The notes beneath the pieces are model-generated. The model saw only the letters and a list, made by a program, of their open reading frames with translations, was not told the DNA's origin and searched no databases. DNA of 64,000 nucleotides from Lawsonibacter asaccharolyticus (GTDB lineage: Bacteria > Bacillota > Clostridia > Oscillospirales > Oscillospiraceae), in the NCBI GenBank assembly GCA_003112755.1, contig BFBT01000001.1, positions 1,178,001 to 1,242,000 on the forward strand. The letters run 5' to 3'. Position 1 is the first letter of the stretch. Each line of letters begins with the position of its first letter. This document shows, one piece after another, positions 63,753-64,000 of this stretch. A program made the translations under genes and the position numbers.

Positions 63753-64000
63753 AAATAAAACTGATCGATTTTGGCGTACCGGAGCACCAGCGTCCTTACC
63801 GTCCGCATGGCAATGATGCCGGAGCGGATGTTTATCTGCCCTATGACTGTACCTTACAGCCCGGAGAAATCGCCAAAATTCCTCTTGGTTTTGGACTGGA
63901 AATACCGGATGGATATGCGGGATATATCTTTCCCCGTACCAGCATGGCGGTAAAAGGTCTGGTCTGTGAACTGCCGCCTGTAGATTCCGGCTACCGTGGA
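63749..64000 (+). CDS. dut: dUTPase, 3' end outside window
   Basis: 84 residues visible. The ATG at 63749 overlaps the ThyX stop (ATGA), with GGAGG upstream. Trimeric dUTPase motifs: DAGADVYLPYD (motif 1), PRTSMAVKGL (motif 2) and VDSGYRG (motif 3). It converts dUTP to dUMP, the substrate of the preceding thymidylate synthase, so the two form a dTMP-supply unit. Confidence 0.88.
   Translation, partial: MKIKLIDFGVPEHQRPYRPHGNDAGADVYLPYDCTLQPGEIAKIPLGFGLEIPDGYAGYIFPRTSMAVKGLVCELPPVDSGYRG

Larger units (their letters stand above)
45147..64000 (+). mobile_element. Tn1549/CD1107-1116-type integrative conjugative element, interior
   Basis: All genes from the coupling protein on read rightward in the order usual for this ICE family (VirD4, Maff2, VirB6, SpoVG-like, methylase, PrgI, VirB4, NlpC/P60, DUF4315, DUF4366, adhesin/sortase). 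The left part, with relaxase and 5' virD4, is replaced by the mosaic at 40.8-45.1 kb. The right part, with integrase, lies beyond 64000. Confidence 0.8.

Noticed and set aside
1..64000. CRISPR arrays, tRNA and rRNA genes
   Set aside because: No regularly spaced repeats of CRISPR type and no cloverleaf or rRNA sequence were seen on reading; the repeats found are explained as IS copies, the long direct repeat and iterons.

Overview
The window looks like chromosome of a gut Clostridia-type Firmicute, most likely Oscillospiraceae-like. The evidence is GC-rich metabolic genes with strong AGGAGG ribosome sites, RCC1, SLH and copper-amine-oxidase-like surface proteins, and a right-hand conjugative module of the Tn1549/CD1107-CD1116 type. 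No tRNA, rRNA or CRISPR array was seen. The assignment is inference; no marker gene fixes the species.

Region 1 (1-17 kb) holds surface and export genes with small regulators. It contains a partial RCC1-repeat protein, lipoproteins, an ECF sigma factor with a DUF4367-type partner, an XRE regulator with a second sigma-like gene, a C39-like peptidase, a CHAP hydrolase, a leaderless beta-rich protein, a stalk-domain protein and a TcdE-like holin. Two identical 2105-bp IS110-family elements, each carrying an HTH/zinc-ribbon passenger gene, sit here. One is nested in the leader of an IS200 element. The other splits a UviA/TcdR-like sigma gene whose halves can be rejoined in frame. Two related pseudoknot-type leader elements precede the CHAP and leaderless-protein genes.

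Region 2 (17-37 kb) is a catabolic island bracketed by direct repeats that carry a holin 3' end plus a Y-family polymerase/YolD pair (16853-18943, decayed; 35019-37393, polymerase intact). Leftward genes encode an [FeFe] hydrogenase with a GltD-like flavoprotein, a GltS-type symporter, an aldehyde dehydrogenase, an aldo/keto reductase and HyuB/HyuA. The divergent arm encodes a glycerate 2-kinase, an enolase paralog lacking several catalytic residues, and an RpiR regulator. Together they suggest ATP-driven opening or carboxylation of a small substrate, aldehyde/alcohol oxidoreduction, entry through 2-phosphoglycerate-like chemistry and disposal of electrons as H2. The substrate is unknown.

Region 3 (37-45 kb) is a mosaic scar: an SLH protein whose N-terminus is cut by an IS66 remnant, fragments of a streptococcal/enterococcal epsilon-zeta toxin-antitoxin operon with a foreign P-loop kinase gene in place of the toxin core, and the 3' end of a group II intron.

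Region 4 (45-64 kb) is the interior of an integrative conjugative element: VirD4 (5' end lost), pilin-like protein, VirB6-like, SpoVG-domain, MT-A70 methylase, PrgI, VirB4, a two-domain cell-wall hydrolase, DUF4315/DUF4366-type proteins, a giant thioester/Cna-B adhesin fused to its own class B sortase, an AlbA_2 regulator behind iterons, and a ThyX-like/dUTPase pair. Two of these genes appear to start at AUU codons.
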